A DNA stretch of 64,000 bases from positions 372,001-436,000 of the forward strand of contig NZ_QCYJ01000103.1 in NCBI RefSeq assembly GCF_003123685.1, given 5' to 3'. Below are positions 40,606 through 49,078 of the stretch, piece by piece (position 1 is the first letter of the stretch; each line of letters begins with the position of its first letter). Source of the DNA: Nocardia aurea (GTDB lineage Bacteria > Actinomycetota > Actinomycetes > Mycobacteriales > Mycobacteriaceae). The position numbers and the translations under genes were made by a program. Below the pieces are notes generated by a model. The model did no database searches. It saw nothing but the letters and a program-made list of their open reading frames with translations, and was not told the DNA's origin.

Positions 40606-41286
40606 GTGACCTTCTCTCGCCCGGCCGAGCCGATGATCGCCCCGTCCATACTCTCCGCCGACTTCGCGCATCTCGCGGACGAGGCCCGCGCCGTGTCGGG
40701 CGCGGACTGGCTGCACGTCGACGTCATGGACGCGCATTTCGTGCCCAACCTGACCCTCGGTCTGCCCGTGGTGCACAGCCTGCTGAAGGCCACCGACATC
40801 CCGCTGGACTGCCACCTGATGATCGAGGATCCGGGCCGGTGGGCGCCGCCGTACGCCGAGGCGGGCGCGCACAACGTCACGTTCCACGCCGAGGCCACCG
40901 ACGATCCGATCGCGGTGGCCCGCGATATCCGGGCGGCGGGCGCGAAGGCGGGGCTCTCGGTGAAACCGAACACACCCATCGAGCCGTACCTGGAGATCCT
41001 GCGGGAGTTCGACACCTTGCTGGTGATGAGTGTGGAGCCGGGATTCGGCGGGCAGTCGTTCATCACGCACGTGCTGGACAAGGCGCGGATCGTGCGCAAC
41101 CTGGTCGACGCGGGTGAGCTGCGGTTGATCGTGGAGATCGACGGCGGTATCAACGCCGACACCATCGAGCAGGCCGCGGAGGCGGGAATCGACTGTTTCG
41201 TCGCCGGATCCGCGGTCTACAACACGGCCGATCCCGCGGCCACGGTCGAGGCGCTGCGACGCAAGGCCGTGGCGCACCGCGCCTGA
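40606..41286 (+). CDS. rpe: Ribulose-phosphate 3-epimerase
   Basis: Interconverts ribulose 5-phosphate and xylulose 5-phosphate. The 226-residue TIM barrel shows APSILSADFAHL, WLHVDVMDAHFVPNLTLG (metal-binding His and catalytic Asp), PLDCHLMIEDP, VMSVEPGFGGQSF and VEIDGGINADTI. The GTG at 40606 gives the usual length. A longer in-frame N-terminal extension is Arg/Val rich and unlike the family. An ATG at 40633 is another option. A 19-bp piece of the gene's end is repeated just beyond the stop. Confidence 0.96.
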   Translation: MTFSRPAEPMIAPSILSADFAHLADEARAVSGADWLHVDVMDAHFVPNLTLGLPVVHSLLKATDIPLDCHLMIEDPGRWAPPYAEAGAHNVTFHAEATDDPIAVARDIRAAGAKAGLSVKPNTPIEPYLEILREFDTLLVMSVEPGFGGQSFITHVLDKARIVRNLVDAGELRLIVEIDGGINADTIEQAAEAGIDCFVAGSAVYNTADPAATVEALRRKAVAHRA

Positions 41287-41310
41287 GTTCGGTGGCGCAC
41301 CGCGCCTGAG
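41269..41310. repeat. Tandem duplication of the rpe 3' end
   Basis: GTGGCGCACCGCGCCTGAG occurs at 41269-41287, where it contains the rpe stop codon, and again at 41292-41310 (period 23 bp). A degenerate third piece follows. This looks like a slippage duplication. Confidence 0.7.
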
Positions 41311-41349
41311 CTTCGCCGCGCACCGCGTTCGAGCGCCGCTCGAATTCCG

Positions 41350-41823
41350 TTAGCGCGCCGGGGTTTTGCGCGTGCCGAGGGCGCGAGTCGCCTCGATCAC
41401 CGCCTCGAGCGGTGGCAGGGCGGCCGCGCTGTCGGGCGGCGGCTCGATCCAGGTGCGGTAGCCGGTGCGCTCGTCCTCCGGCGAGGGCAGCACGACCTGG
41501 CACCCGGTGCAGGCCACGGTCGCGTACAGCCGGAACAGTTCGGCGGAGACCGCCGCCCCGAGTCCCTCCGGCGCGGCCGGGCCGGTGATGAAGGTCCAGC
41601 GCTTGGCCCGGGGATGGTCGACGACGGGCGCGAGAATGCCCGCCCGGCTCAAGTGCGCGCGCACCTGTTCGCCGAGGTCGCTCGGCATTGTTATCGCGCC
41701 GTAATGGGTTCCTATATGAAGCAGGATTCGCCGCGACGTCGGATCGATCGACGCGGGCATATGGAATTCGCGTCGATACTGCACGCAACGCACTTCCAGC
41801 GTCGGATCGAGAGAAATGGTCAC
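41350..41823 (-). CDS. Conserved actinobacterial protein of unknown function
   Basis: A 157-residue product starting at the GTG at 41823 (VTISLDPTLEVRCVQYRREF). An upstream in-frame extension is low complexity. It has no signal peptide or membrane helix. Notable segments are ARIL-like PTSRRILLHIGTHYGAITMP, HPRAKRWTFITGPAAPEGLG and ACTGCQVVLPSPED, with a CxxC. The conserved-looking stretches suggest a real gene, but I cannot assign a function. It is convergent with rpe and followed by a 560-bp gap before ribE. Confidence 0.65.
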   Translation of the reverse strand: MTISLDPTLEVRCVQYRREFHMPASIDPTSRRILLHIGTHYGAITMPSDLGEQVRAHLSRAGILAPVVDHPRAKRWTFITGPAAPEGLGAAVSAELFRLYATVACTGCQVVLPSPEDERTGYRTWIEPPPDSAAALPPLEAVIEATRALGTRKTPAR

Positions 41824-42383
41824 GCGACACCCCCGGCTGTGCAGAACTCGTTCGGACCCACGGGTTTCATACTTCCCTCGAGTGTTGGTGTTCGTCGGTG
41901 TCGTACTCCCCGGTAGTGGCGGCACCACGGGGCGAAGAGCTCCACGCTGAACTGCTCGGATCAGAAGTTGAACGGTAGGAATGGGCTACATAACAATATT
42001 GCGTCCGTCGCGGTCGGCGCGCAAGTTGAAAGTGTAAGCGTGTTCGGGATGGGTACCACCCGGTAATCGATGCTAGCGCGGGTGTGTGAAATTCATCCGC
42101 TCGGTTTCCAAAATGTGTCTCAATGATTATCGCCGTCGGATGAACGGCGACACTTCGCCCTGTTCCGGGAGAGTTGTCCGGTCGTTACCGGGGAATTCGG
42201 CACGCATTCGGTCGGTTTTATCCCCCCGGTGGTCGGGCGGTCGCAGGCGACCCGCGCCCGCCGCCTACGACTCGGCGTCGTTAGGCTGGTCAGGGACCAC
42301 GATCGCCGCGCGCCCCGGGAATAGCGGCACGGGTTCCGGCTGTTTCGCAGTTCGTACGTACACCACGCGACAGGAGTGTCCCG
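41824..42383. other. 560-bp intergenic region between a hypothetical gene and ribE
   Basis: The left half is unusually AT-rich for this window (for example around 41975-42000 and 42085-42130), suggesting promoters for the minus-strand gene and for ribE. No FMN riboswitch consensus was recognised. Open frames here lack homology. Confidence 0.5.
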
Positions 42384-43007
42384 ATGTTCACAGGCATCGT
42401 CGAGGAATTGGGCGAGATCGTCGCGGTCGAACGGTTGGCCGACGCCGCCCGCCTCACGATCAAGGGCAAACTGGTGACCTCCGATGCCGGGCACGGTGAT
42501 TCGATCGCGGTCAACGGCGTCTGCCTGACCGTCGTCGATGTCGTCGACGGCGACTCGTTCACCGTCGACGTGATGCAGGAGACACTGGATCGATCCAGCA
42601 TCGGCGGTCTCGACACCGGATCGGGAGTCAACCTGGAGCGCGCGGCGGCGCTGAACAGCCGTCTCGGCGGGCACCTGGTGCAGGGACACGTCGACGGCAC
42701 GGGCACGGTGCTCGCCCGCACGGCCTCGGAGAACTGGGAAGTGGTGCGGATCTCGTTGCCCGACGCCGTCGCCCGCTATGTCGTCGAGAAGGGTTCGATC
42801 ACCGTCGACGGCATCTCGCTGACGGTCTCCGGCCTCGGCATCGCGGACGATCCGGCGGCCGACGGCACACTGGACTGGTTCGAGGTCTCGCTCATCCCGA
42901 CCACCCTGGCGATGACCAATCTCGGCGCCGCGAGCGTCGGCACCACGGTCAACCTCGAAGTGGACGTCATCGCCAAGTACGTGGAGCGCTTACAGCAGCG
43001 TGGCTGA
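42384..43007 (+). CDS. ribE: Riboflavin synthase, alpha subunit
   Basis: Dismutates two 6,7-dimethyl-8-ribityllumazine molecules to riboflavin. The 207-residue protein has two homologous lumazine-binding barrels. The first begins MFTGIVEELGEIVAVERL with VNGVCLTVVDV. The second begins near GHLVQGHVDGTGTVLART with VDGISLTVSGL. The ATG has GACAGGAGTG upstream. It begins the local riboflavin cluster ribE-ribBA-ribH. No ribD is seen in this window. Confidence 0.96.
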   Translation: MFTGIVEELGEIVAVERLADAARLTIKGKLVTSDAGHGDSIAVNGVCLTVVDVVDGDSFTVDVMQETLDRSSIGGLDTGSGVNLERAAALNSRLGGHLVQGHVDGTGTVLARTASENWEVVRISLPDAVARYVVEKGSITVDGISLTVSGLGIADDPAADGTLDWFEVSLIPTTLAMTNLGAASVGTTVNLEVDVIAKYVERLQQRG

Positions 43008-43110
43008 TTCCGCTGTGGGCGATGCCACCCCCGGCGGACGCGCCGACCCGCGCGCACGGTCAAGGCCTTACTGTAGTGAGGCACCTATTTCGAGATGGAG
43101 CGCAACAGAC

Positions 43111-44355
43111 GTGACCAGGTTCGACACCATCGAGCGCGCAGTCGCCGATATCGCCGCCGGTAAAGCCGTCGTTGTCGTCGACGACGAGGACCGCGAGAAC
43201 GAGGGCGACCTCATCTTCGCGGCGGAGAAGGCCACCCCCGAACTCGTGGCCTTCATGATTCGCTACACCTCCGGTTACATCTGCGTGCCCCTGATGGGCG
43301 ACGACTGCGACCGTCTCGGACTGCCGCCGATGTACGCGCAGAACCAGGACAAGCACGGCACCGCCTACACCGTCTCGGTCGATGCCAGGGAGGGCATCAC
43401 CACGGGTATCTCCGGCGCCGACCGTGCCACCACCATGCGTCTGCTCGCCGACCCGAACGCCAAGGCCGACGACCTGACCCGCCCCGGTCACGTGGTGCCG
43501 CTGCGCGCCAAGGACGGCGGCGTGCTGCGCAGGCCCGGTCACACCGAAGCCGCGGTCGACCTGTCCCGGATGGCGGGTCTGCGCCCGGCCGGTGTGATCT
43601 GCGAGATCGTCAGCCAGAAGGACGAGGGCCACATGGCCCGCACCGAAGAACTGCGGATCTTCGCCGACGAGCACGATCTCGCGCTGATCTCCATCGCCAG
43701 CATGATCGCGTGGCGGCGTAAGCACGAGAAGCAGGTCATCCGGGTCGCCGAGGCGCGCATCCCGACCGCGCACGGTGAATTCATGGCCGTCGGTTACCAG
43801 AGCATCTACGACGAGGTCGAGCACGTCGCGCTGGTGCGCGGCGATATCACCGACGGCGAGGACGTCCTGGTCCGCGTGCATTCGGAATGCCTGACCGGCG
43901 ATGTCTTCGGCTCGCTGCGCTGCGACTGCGGACCGCAGTTGGACGGCGCGCTGGAGTTGGTGGCGGCCGAGGGGCGCGGCGTGGTGCTGTACATGCGCGG
44001 GCACGAGGGGCGCGGCATCGGCCTCATGCACAAATTGCAGGCCTACCAGCTCCAGGATTCCGGTCACGACACCGTCGACGCGAATCTCGAACTGGGCCTG
44101 CCCGCCGACGCGCGTGACTACGGCACCGGCGCTCAGATCCTGGTCGACCTCGGTATCCGGTCGATGCGGCTGCTCACCAACAATCCGGCCAAACGGGTCG
44201 GCCTCGACGGCTACGGTCTGCGGATCACCGAGCGGGTGCCGATGCCGCTGCGCGCCAACGCCGAGAATCTGCGCTACCTGCGGACCAAGCGCGATCGGAT
44301 GGGCCACGACCTGATCGGGCTCGACGAACTCGACCTGGGCGAGACCGCGCAGTAG
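43111..44355 (+). CDS. ribBA: Bifunctional 3,4-dihydroxy-2-butanone-4-phosphate synthase / GTP cyclohydrolase II
   Basis: Supplies both early precursors of riboflavin. The N-terminal RibB domain has VVVDDEDRENEGDLIFAAE, HVVPLRAKDGGVLRRPGHTE and CEIVSQKDEGHMAR. The C-terminal RibA domain begins near residue 212 and shows the zinc ligands in ECLTGDVFGSLRCDCG, then YMRGHEGRGIGL and DYGTGAQIL. The GTG at 43111 starts right at the homologous FDTIERAVADIAAGK and gives 414 residues. An upstream extension is spurious. Confidence 0.96.
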   Translation: MTRFDTIERAVADIAAGKAVVVVDDEDRENEGDLIFAAEKATPELVAFMIRYTSGYICVPLMGDDCDRLGLPPMYAQNQDKHGTAYTVSVDAREGITTGISGADRATTMRLLADPNAKADDLTRPGHVVPLRAKDGGVLRRPGHTEAAVDLSRMAGLRPAGVICEIVSQKDEGHMARTEELRIFADEHDLALISIASMIAWRRKHEKQVIRVAEARIPTAHGEFMAVGYQSIYDEVEHVALVRGDITDGEDVLVRVHSECLTGDVFGSLRCDCGPQLDGALELVAAEGRGVVLYMRGHEGRGIGLMHKLQAYQLQDSGHDTVDANLELGLPADARDYGTGAQILVDLGIRSMRLLTNNPAKRVGLDGYGLRITERVPMPLRANAENLRYLRTKRDRMGHDLIGLDELDLGETAQ

Positions 44356-44401
44356 GGAAGCCGACAGCAATGCCAACCACGCACCGAAAAGGCGGACAAC
44401 G

Positions 44402-44881
44402 ATGAGCGGCACCGGCGTACCCAGCTTCGAGCTGTCGGATGCCAAGGATCTCAAACTCGGCATCGTGGCCTCGCGCTGGCACACGACCATCTGCGACACC
44501 CTGGTGGCGAATGCCGAACGGGTGGCCAAGGAAGCGGGCGTCGAGCAGGTGACCGTGGTGCGCTGCGCCGGTGCGATGGAACTTCCCGTCGTCGCCCAGG
44601 AGTTGGCGCGCACCCATGACGCCGTCGTCGCGCTCGGCGTGGTGATCCGTGGTGGCACACCGCATTTCGAATATGTCTGTGACGCGGTGACGGCAGGTCT
44701 GACGAGGGTTTCGCTGGACGAGTCGACCCCGGTCGCCAACGGCGTGCTGACCACGAATACCGAGGAGCAGGCGCTCGACCGCGCCGGACTGCCGGGTTCG
44801 GCCGAGGACAAGGGCGAGCAGGCCTGCGCCGCGGCGCTCGATGCCGCGCTCACGCTGCGCGCCCTGAGACAGTCGGCGTAG
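44402..44881 (+). CDS. ribH: 6,7-Dimethyl-8-ribityllumazine synthase
   Basis: Joins the two RibBA-derived intermediates to lumazine, the substrate of ribE. The 159-residue protein has LGIVASRWHTTICDTLV, RCAGAMELPVVAQEL, ALGVVIRGGTPHFEYVC with the catalytic His, and GVLTTNTEEQALDRAG. It lies 46 bp after ribBA and 4 bp before a PH-domain membrane protein gene, consistent with one operon. Confidence 0.96.
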   Translation: MSGTGVPSFELSDAKDLKLGIVASRWHTTICDTLVANAERVAKEAGVEQVTVVRCAGAMELPVVAQELARTHDAVVALGVVIRGGTPHFEYVCDAVTAGLTRVSLDESTPVANGVLTTNTEEQALDRAGLPGSAEDKGEQACAAALDAALTLRALRQSA

Positions 44882-44885
44882 AGGG

Positions 44886-45392
44886 ATGCCTGCCATCGAC
44901 CTGTCGAAGAGCGATTCCCCGGCGGATAAGACCGAGCGGGTGTGGGATCTGGAGGTGCGCCCGCGCCGGGCGGTGCTGACCGCCCGGATCGTGGCCGTGC
45001 TGCTGATCGTCGTGTTCGGTATCGGCGGGATCTGGCTGCGTTCGGGCTCGACCGGTGTGACCTTCCGGGTCATCGACCAGATCGCGATGGTGTCGATCGG
45101 CGTACTCCTGGCCGCGGGGGTGCTGATGCTGACCCGGCCTCGGGTGCGGGCGGGCGAGCGCGGCGTTTCGGTGCGCAACGTGCTGGGCGACACCGAATTC
45201 GGGTGGGAGCATATTCGCGGCGTCAGCTTCCCCGACCGGAAGTCCTGGGCTCGCCTCGAACTCGTGAACGACGACTACGTTCCGATGCTGGCGATCCGGT
45301 CCAATGACGGCGAGCGCGCGGCGCGGGCGATGGACCGGCTGCGCGAACTCGGTCGCGAATACGGCGTCACCGAAGAACATCCCGACCGCTGA
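44886..45392 (+). CDS. PH-domain membrane protein (Rv1417-like)
   Basis: A 168-residue protein with two membrane helices (about residues 33-51 and 62-81) and a C-terminal bacterial PH-like domain (RAGERGVSVRNVLGDTEFGW, then FPDRKSWARLELVNDDYVPM). The mycobacterial gene after ribH (Rv1417) encodes the same type of small membrane protein, and the spacing of 4 bp suggests cotranscription. The molecular role is unknown. Confidence 0.82.
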   Translation: MPAIDLSKSDSPADKTERVWDLEVRPRRAVLTARIVAVLLIVVFGIGGIWLRSGSTGVTFRVIDQIAMVSIGVLLAAGVLMLTRPRVRAGERGVSVRNVLGDTEFGWEHIRGVSFPDRKSWARLELVNDDYVPMLAIRSNDGERAARAMDRLRELGREYGVTEEHPDR

Positions 45393-45420
45393 CCGGCTCC
45401 GGGCACGTATTCTCGCGGCC

Positions 45421-45960
45421 ATGATGCCGGGCGCGCAGATCCTCGCCGACGCTTTCGCCGACGACCCACTCATGACATTGTTCTGGCCCGATCCGCTGCG
45501 CCGTCGAAAGGCGTTGCCGTACTTCTGGGAATCGCGCATCGCCTCGCGTCTGCGCGAGGGCTTGGTCGAGACCGTCCACGACGAGTCGGGCGACCCGGCG
45601 TGTGTCGCGCTGTGGGAGCCGGAACACGTCGAGTCGCCGATCGCCAAGCCGTTCACCCTGCTGCGGGCACTCGGCCGTGGCCTGCCCCGTGCTTTGCCCG
45701 CTGTTCGTCGCATCGATGCCACCCGACCGCGCACGCCGCACCTGTATCTGGCGGCGATCGGCACACGCCCGGATCTCCAGGGCCGTGGCCACGCGTCGGC
45801 CCTGCTCGCGCGGCGATTGACCGGGGACGTACCGGAGGCCTACCTCGTCTCCACGAGATTCGAGAATGTGGCGTTCTACGAACGGTTCGGCTTCCGGCGC
45901 GGGGCCGATCTGGTTCTCGGCCCCGCCACCACCCTCTACCCGATGTCGCGCGCGAGGTAG
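45421..45960 (+). CDS. GNAT-family N-acetyltransferase
   Basis: A 179-residue protein. Motif A reads LYLAAIGTRPDLQGRGHASA, with the acetyl-CoA-binding QGRGHA. The motif B region reads ENVAFYERFGFRRG. The N-terminal ADAFADDPLMTLFWPDPLRR is typical of small-molecule GNATs. The ATG at 45421 was chosen because the homology begins there. An ATG one codon later is equivalent. The acceptor substrate is unknown. Confidence 0.85.
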   Translation: MMPGAQILADAFADDPLMTLFWPDPLRRRKALPYFWESRIASRLREGLVETVHDESGDPACVALWEPEHVESPIAKPFTLLRALGRGLPRALPAVRRIDATRPRTPHLYLAAIGTRPDLQGRGHASALLARRLTGDVPEAYLVSTRFENVAFYERFGFRRGADLVLGPATTLYPMSRAR

Positions 45961-45989
45961 GTGGCGATGGGTCGGTGCGCCGATCGGGG

Positions 45990-47939
45990 TCAGCGCGGAC
46001 TGTCGCCGAGCACCGCACCCTCGCGGCGGGGGTCCGCGCCGCCGATCCAGCCGGTGCCGTTCCGGTGCAGGGCGCTGAGACCGCTGGATTGTGGGGCGAC
46101 CGACACCTGATGGCCCAATTCCCGCAATCGCCGCACCAGCGGGTCGTGATCGCCGTTGTCGGAGGCGTCGATGGCGGGATGTTCGCCGCCGACCCCGGTG
46201 GCCGGGCCGTTGCCCGCGCCGAACGATACCGCCGAGACGGCCTGCTGCGGATCCAGACCCCAATCCAGCATGCCGACCAGTGTTTTCACCACGAACTGGA
46301 TGATGACCGAGCCACCGGGGGAGCCGGTGACATAGGTCAGGTCACCGCGTGATCCGTCGGGCGCGCGATCGAAGACCAGGGTGGGGCTCATCGAACTGCG
46401 CGGCCGTTTGTTCGGCTGTAGCCGGTTGGCGACCGGGATGCCGTCGGGGCCGAGCGGATCGGCGGAGAAGTCGGTGAGCTGATTGTTCAGGACGAAACCG
46501 TCGACCATGTGGAACGAGCCGAAGGCCGATTCGACGGTGGTGGTCATCGCCGCGGCGTTGCCGTATTTGTCGACCACCGAGATATGGCTGGTGCCGTGCT
46601 CGGGCGGTTGCGGGCCGACGCCGAGGGGGACCGGACCGAGATCGCCCGGCTGCGCGGTGCCCATACTGCGTCCGAGGCCGATCAGCCCCGACCGCTGCCT
46701 CAGGTAGTCCTTGTTCACCAGTGATTGGGCCGAATTGCCCGGCAGTGGCACGAAATCGGTGTCGGCGACATATTTGTTGCGGTCCGCGTAGGCCAGTCGC
46801 TCCGCCTCCGAGATCAGATGTACCGCCTCGGCGCGCGGCCTACCGCCGTTCGCGTCGACACCGTCGGGGCGCAGCGCGGCGAGATCGAAATTCTCCAGGA
46901 TGCCGAGCGTCGCGGCGACCGTCGATCCGCCGGAGGAGGGGGCGGGCATCCCGCAGATCTCGCGTCCCCGGTATTCGGTGCACAGCGCGGTGCGCTTCTT
47001 CGCCTGGTATCCGGCGAGATCGGCCGCGGTGATCTGTCCCGGGGTGCGTCCGCCCGCGCCGGAACCGACGGCCGCGACGATGTCCTGGGCGATGGCGCCG
47101 GTGTAGAAGGCCTGCGCGCCCTCGGAGGCGATGGCGCCGAGGGTTTTCGACATCGCGGGATTGGTCAGCATGGTGTCGACGGTTTTCGGGCTGCCGTCGG
47201 GATTCAGGAAATACGCTTTCGCGGTGTCGTCACCGGCGAGATCCTTCGCCGATTCGGCGATCTGGCCCGCGAGCCTGGCGCCGATGGGAAAACCCCGGTC
47301 GGCCAGCCCGACCGCCGGATCGAAGAGTTCGCGCCAGGTGAGTTTGCCGTGTTCCACGTGCGCCTGTTCGAGCATGCGCAGCACTCCGGGCACGCCGATC
47401 GAGCGTCCGCTGGCCCGGGTGTTCGGCGCGGGTTCGGTCCGGTTCGTGTCGCTGACCCAGCGCAGGTAGTTCTCGGTGGCCGCGGCGGGCGCGGTCTCGC
47501 GGCCGTCGTAGGCCACGATATCGCGGCTCGCGGCGTCGTAGTAGAGCAGGAACGCGCCGCCGCCGATCCCCGAGGCCTGCGGTTCGACCAATCCGAGGAC
47601 CGTCTGCGCGGCGACGAGCGCGTCCGCGGCGGTGCCGCCGCTGCGCAGTACCTCGCAGGCGGCCTTGGTCGAGATCGGGTTGGCGGTGGAGACCGCGAAA
47701 CTGCCGGTGCGCACCGCGCTCATCCCGGAGCGGTACCCGGAGGCGATCTCGGGATTGGTGCTGATGTTCGTCGAGGTGTTCGCCCCGCCCGCCGACGGCG
47801 CCGCCGACACCGGGGTGCCGTTCGGTGTCGCGACGCATTCGGCCGCCGAATCGTCCTCGGAGGAACAACCACTCAGCAGTCCCACGGTGAGCAGCGTGGC
47901 CGCCGTCATCCCGGTCCAGGCGTGCCGTGCTCGCGTCAT
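45990..47939 (-). CDS. ggt: Gamma-glutamyltransferase, predicted lipoprotein
   Basis: Cleaves gamma-glutamyl bonds, as in glutathione, outside the membrane. The 649-residue product begins at the ATG at 47939 with a lipoprotein signal and lipobox LLSGC. An in-frame extension upstream would bury that signal. The propeptide covers the N-terminal large subunit (ANPISTKAACEVLRSGG, then GIGGGAFLLYYDA). The autocleavage/nucleophile Thr is in EHGTSHISVVDKYGNAAAMT, and the glycine loop is GSPGGSVIIQ. Actinomycetes of this group mainly use mycothiol, so the physiological substrate may be another gamma-glutamyl compound. Confidence 0.93.
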   Translation of the reverse strand: MTRARHAWTGMTAATLLTVGLLSGCSSEDDSAAECVATPNGTPVSAAPSAGGANTSTNISTNPEIASGYRSGMSAVRTGSFAVSTANPISTKAACEVLRSGGTAADALVAAQTVLGLVEPQASGIGGGAFLLYYDAASRDIVAYDGRETAPAAATENYLRWVSDTNRTEPAPNTRASGRSIGVPGVLRMLEQAHVEHGKLTWRELFDPAVGLADRGFPIGARLAGQIAESAKDLAGDDTAKAYFLNPDGSPKTVDTMLTNPAMSKTLGAIASEGAQAFYTGAIAQDIVAAVGSGAGGRTPGQITAADLAGYQAKKRTALCTEYRGREICGMPAPSSGGSTVAATLGILENFDLAALRPDGVDANGGRPRAEAVHLISEAERLAYADRNKYVADTDFVPLPGNSAQSLVNKDYLRQRSGLIGLGRSMGTAQPGDLGPVPLGVGPQPPEHGTSHISVVDKYGNAAAMTTTVESAFGSFHMVDGFVLNNQLTDFSADPLGPDGIPVANRLQPNKRPRSSMSPTLVFDRAPDGSRGDLTYVTGSPGGSVIIQFVVKTLVGMLDWGLDPQQAVSAVSFGAGNGPATGVGGEHPAIDASDNGDHDPLVRRLRELGHQVSVAPQSSGLSALHRNGTGWIGGADPRREGAVLGDSPR

Positions 47940-48226
47940 CCCCCGACTGTAACCGCCGCTCCCGGTGGGGGCGTCGCTTTCGGCGGCATTCCGGGGCGCG
48001 GTCGCGAACCCGGCGCGGCACGCGGCCGCACGTCGCGGTGTGACGCGAATTGATCTGTGCGACATCAGTTCTCATCCTTCTGCGCGCCGCCGTCGGATGT
48101 GACAGATCCTCGGGGTGGGCGGGGACGGCTCGTGGTCTCCGGAGCTCGGAGGCTCGGCGGTTCCGAACATGGATACCCGTTCGTCCGCCGGAATCACCCG
48201 GGCGGCACAGTCCCGGGAAGTCGAGC

Positions 48227-48270
48227 GCGATGTCGAGTGTTGTCCGCCGGATGCGATGTCGAGTGTCGTC
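48227..48270. repeat. Near-perfect 18-bp direct repeat
   Basis: GCGATGTCGAGTGTTGTC at 48227-48244 and GCGATGTCGAGTGTCGTC at 48253-48270 differ at one base and are spaced 26 bp start to start. They lie in the long ggt upstream region and could be tandem regulator sites. Confidence 0.6.
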
Positions 48271-48481
48271 GGTCGTGCACGAGGTCGAGCGTTGGCGGCG
48301 TGCGCGAGGCGCGAGTTCGGCCGGAATCCTTGTCGTGGCCGATGCCGGATGTTGACGGTATGCGCCCTTCCTGGCCGCTGATCGGCGGACGGTCCACTCG
48401 CGTCGGCGCGGTGGGGGCCCCGACATCGGTGCGCGGATTCATGCAGGTCCGGCGTCGATCCCGCACGCAATCTCCTCAAAA

Positions 48482-48497
48482 AGTGAGCTGGATCACA
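48482..48497 (+). promoter_or_regulatory. Crp/GlxR-like palindrome upstream of a membrane-protein gene
   Basis: AGTGAGCTGGATCACA contains GTGA-N6-TCAC, the core of the cAMP receptor protein site, and deviates from TGTGA-N6-TCACA at one flanking base. TATCAT at 48509-48514 may be a -10 element, which would place the site close to or over the -35 region. It is about 90 bp before the next start codon. Confidence 0.5.
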
Positions 48498-48587
48498 CTG
48501 TAGCGGACTATCATGTCCGGACGCGGGATGTGAATTAGCGTTCCGTCTCGTGCGTCCGAGGGGGCGTATTCGAACTGGGAGTTGCCC

Positions 48588-49004
48588 GTGGTTACTTTCA
48601 CAGATTCCGCTCGATTCCATTCGGCGGTACCGATGCCGGGCCCCGTGCGCGAAGCGCGCGAAGCGGCGCTCGGACTGGCCGGATTCGGGATTCTCTACCC
48701 GGCGGCGCTGGGGCTCACGCTCGGCAGTGAGGCCGCCGTCACCGCGGCACTGCATTTCGCGCCGAGTCTGCTGATCGGGCTGCTCGCACTCGGCTTCCGC
48801 TCCGGCGACGCGTCGCTGCGCAAGAGCGTGCTCGTGCTCGCCGCGGTGCAGATCCTGCTCGGCCTGCACATAATCGGCGCCACCGACCTCGGGGTGATCG
48901 TCGTGCTCACCGTGCTCTACGTGTGGGGTACTTCGGCGATGCTGATCTACCTGCTGCGGCGTCCGCAGGCCGTGGCGTGGTTCACCGACGACGGACAGGG
49001 CTGA
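48588..49004 (+). CDS. Small integral membrane protein of unknown function
   Basis: A 138-residue protein with four hydrophobic segments, at about residues 26-46, 51-68, 79-96 and 101-122, and a short polar C-terminus. It has no recognisable family motif. The GTG at 48588 is assumed; a TTG two codons earlier is possible. It is preceded by the Crp-like site and followed 74 bp later by uvrC. Confidence 0.7.
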   Translation: MVTFTDSARFHSAVPMPGPVREAREAALGLAGFGILYPAALGLTLGSEAAVTAALHFAPSLLIGLLALGFRSGDASLRKSVLVLAAVQILLGLHIIGATDLGVIVVLTVLYVWGTSAMLIYLLRRPQAVAWFTDDGQG

Positions 49005-49078
49005 CGCGCCGACCGGATCGGGCGGGTGGGTCCGCCGCCGACGCGGGGGCTGTCGGACCGCGTCGATAGGCTTGTCCG

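Larger units (their letters stand above)
47940..48587. other. 648-bp intergenic region between ggt and a membrane-protein gene
   Basis: No gene is supported. It holds a near-perfect 18-bp direct repeat, a Crp-like palindrome with a possible -10 element, and near 48552 a single arm of the GTCCGAGGG palindrome family. Confidence 0.6.

Noticed and set aside
42200..42383. Possible FMN riboswitch before ribE
   Set aside because: The conserved RFN-element blocks could not be found in the leader, so no call is made.
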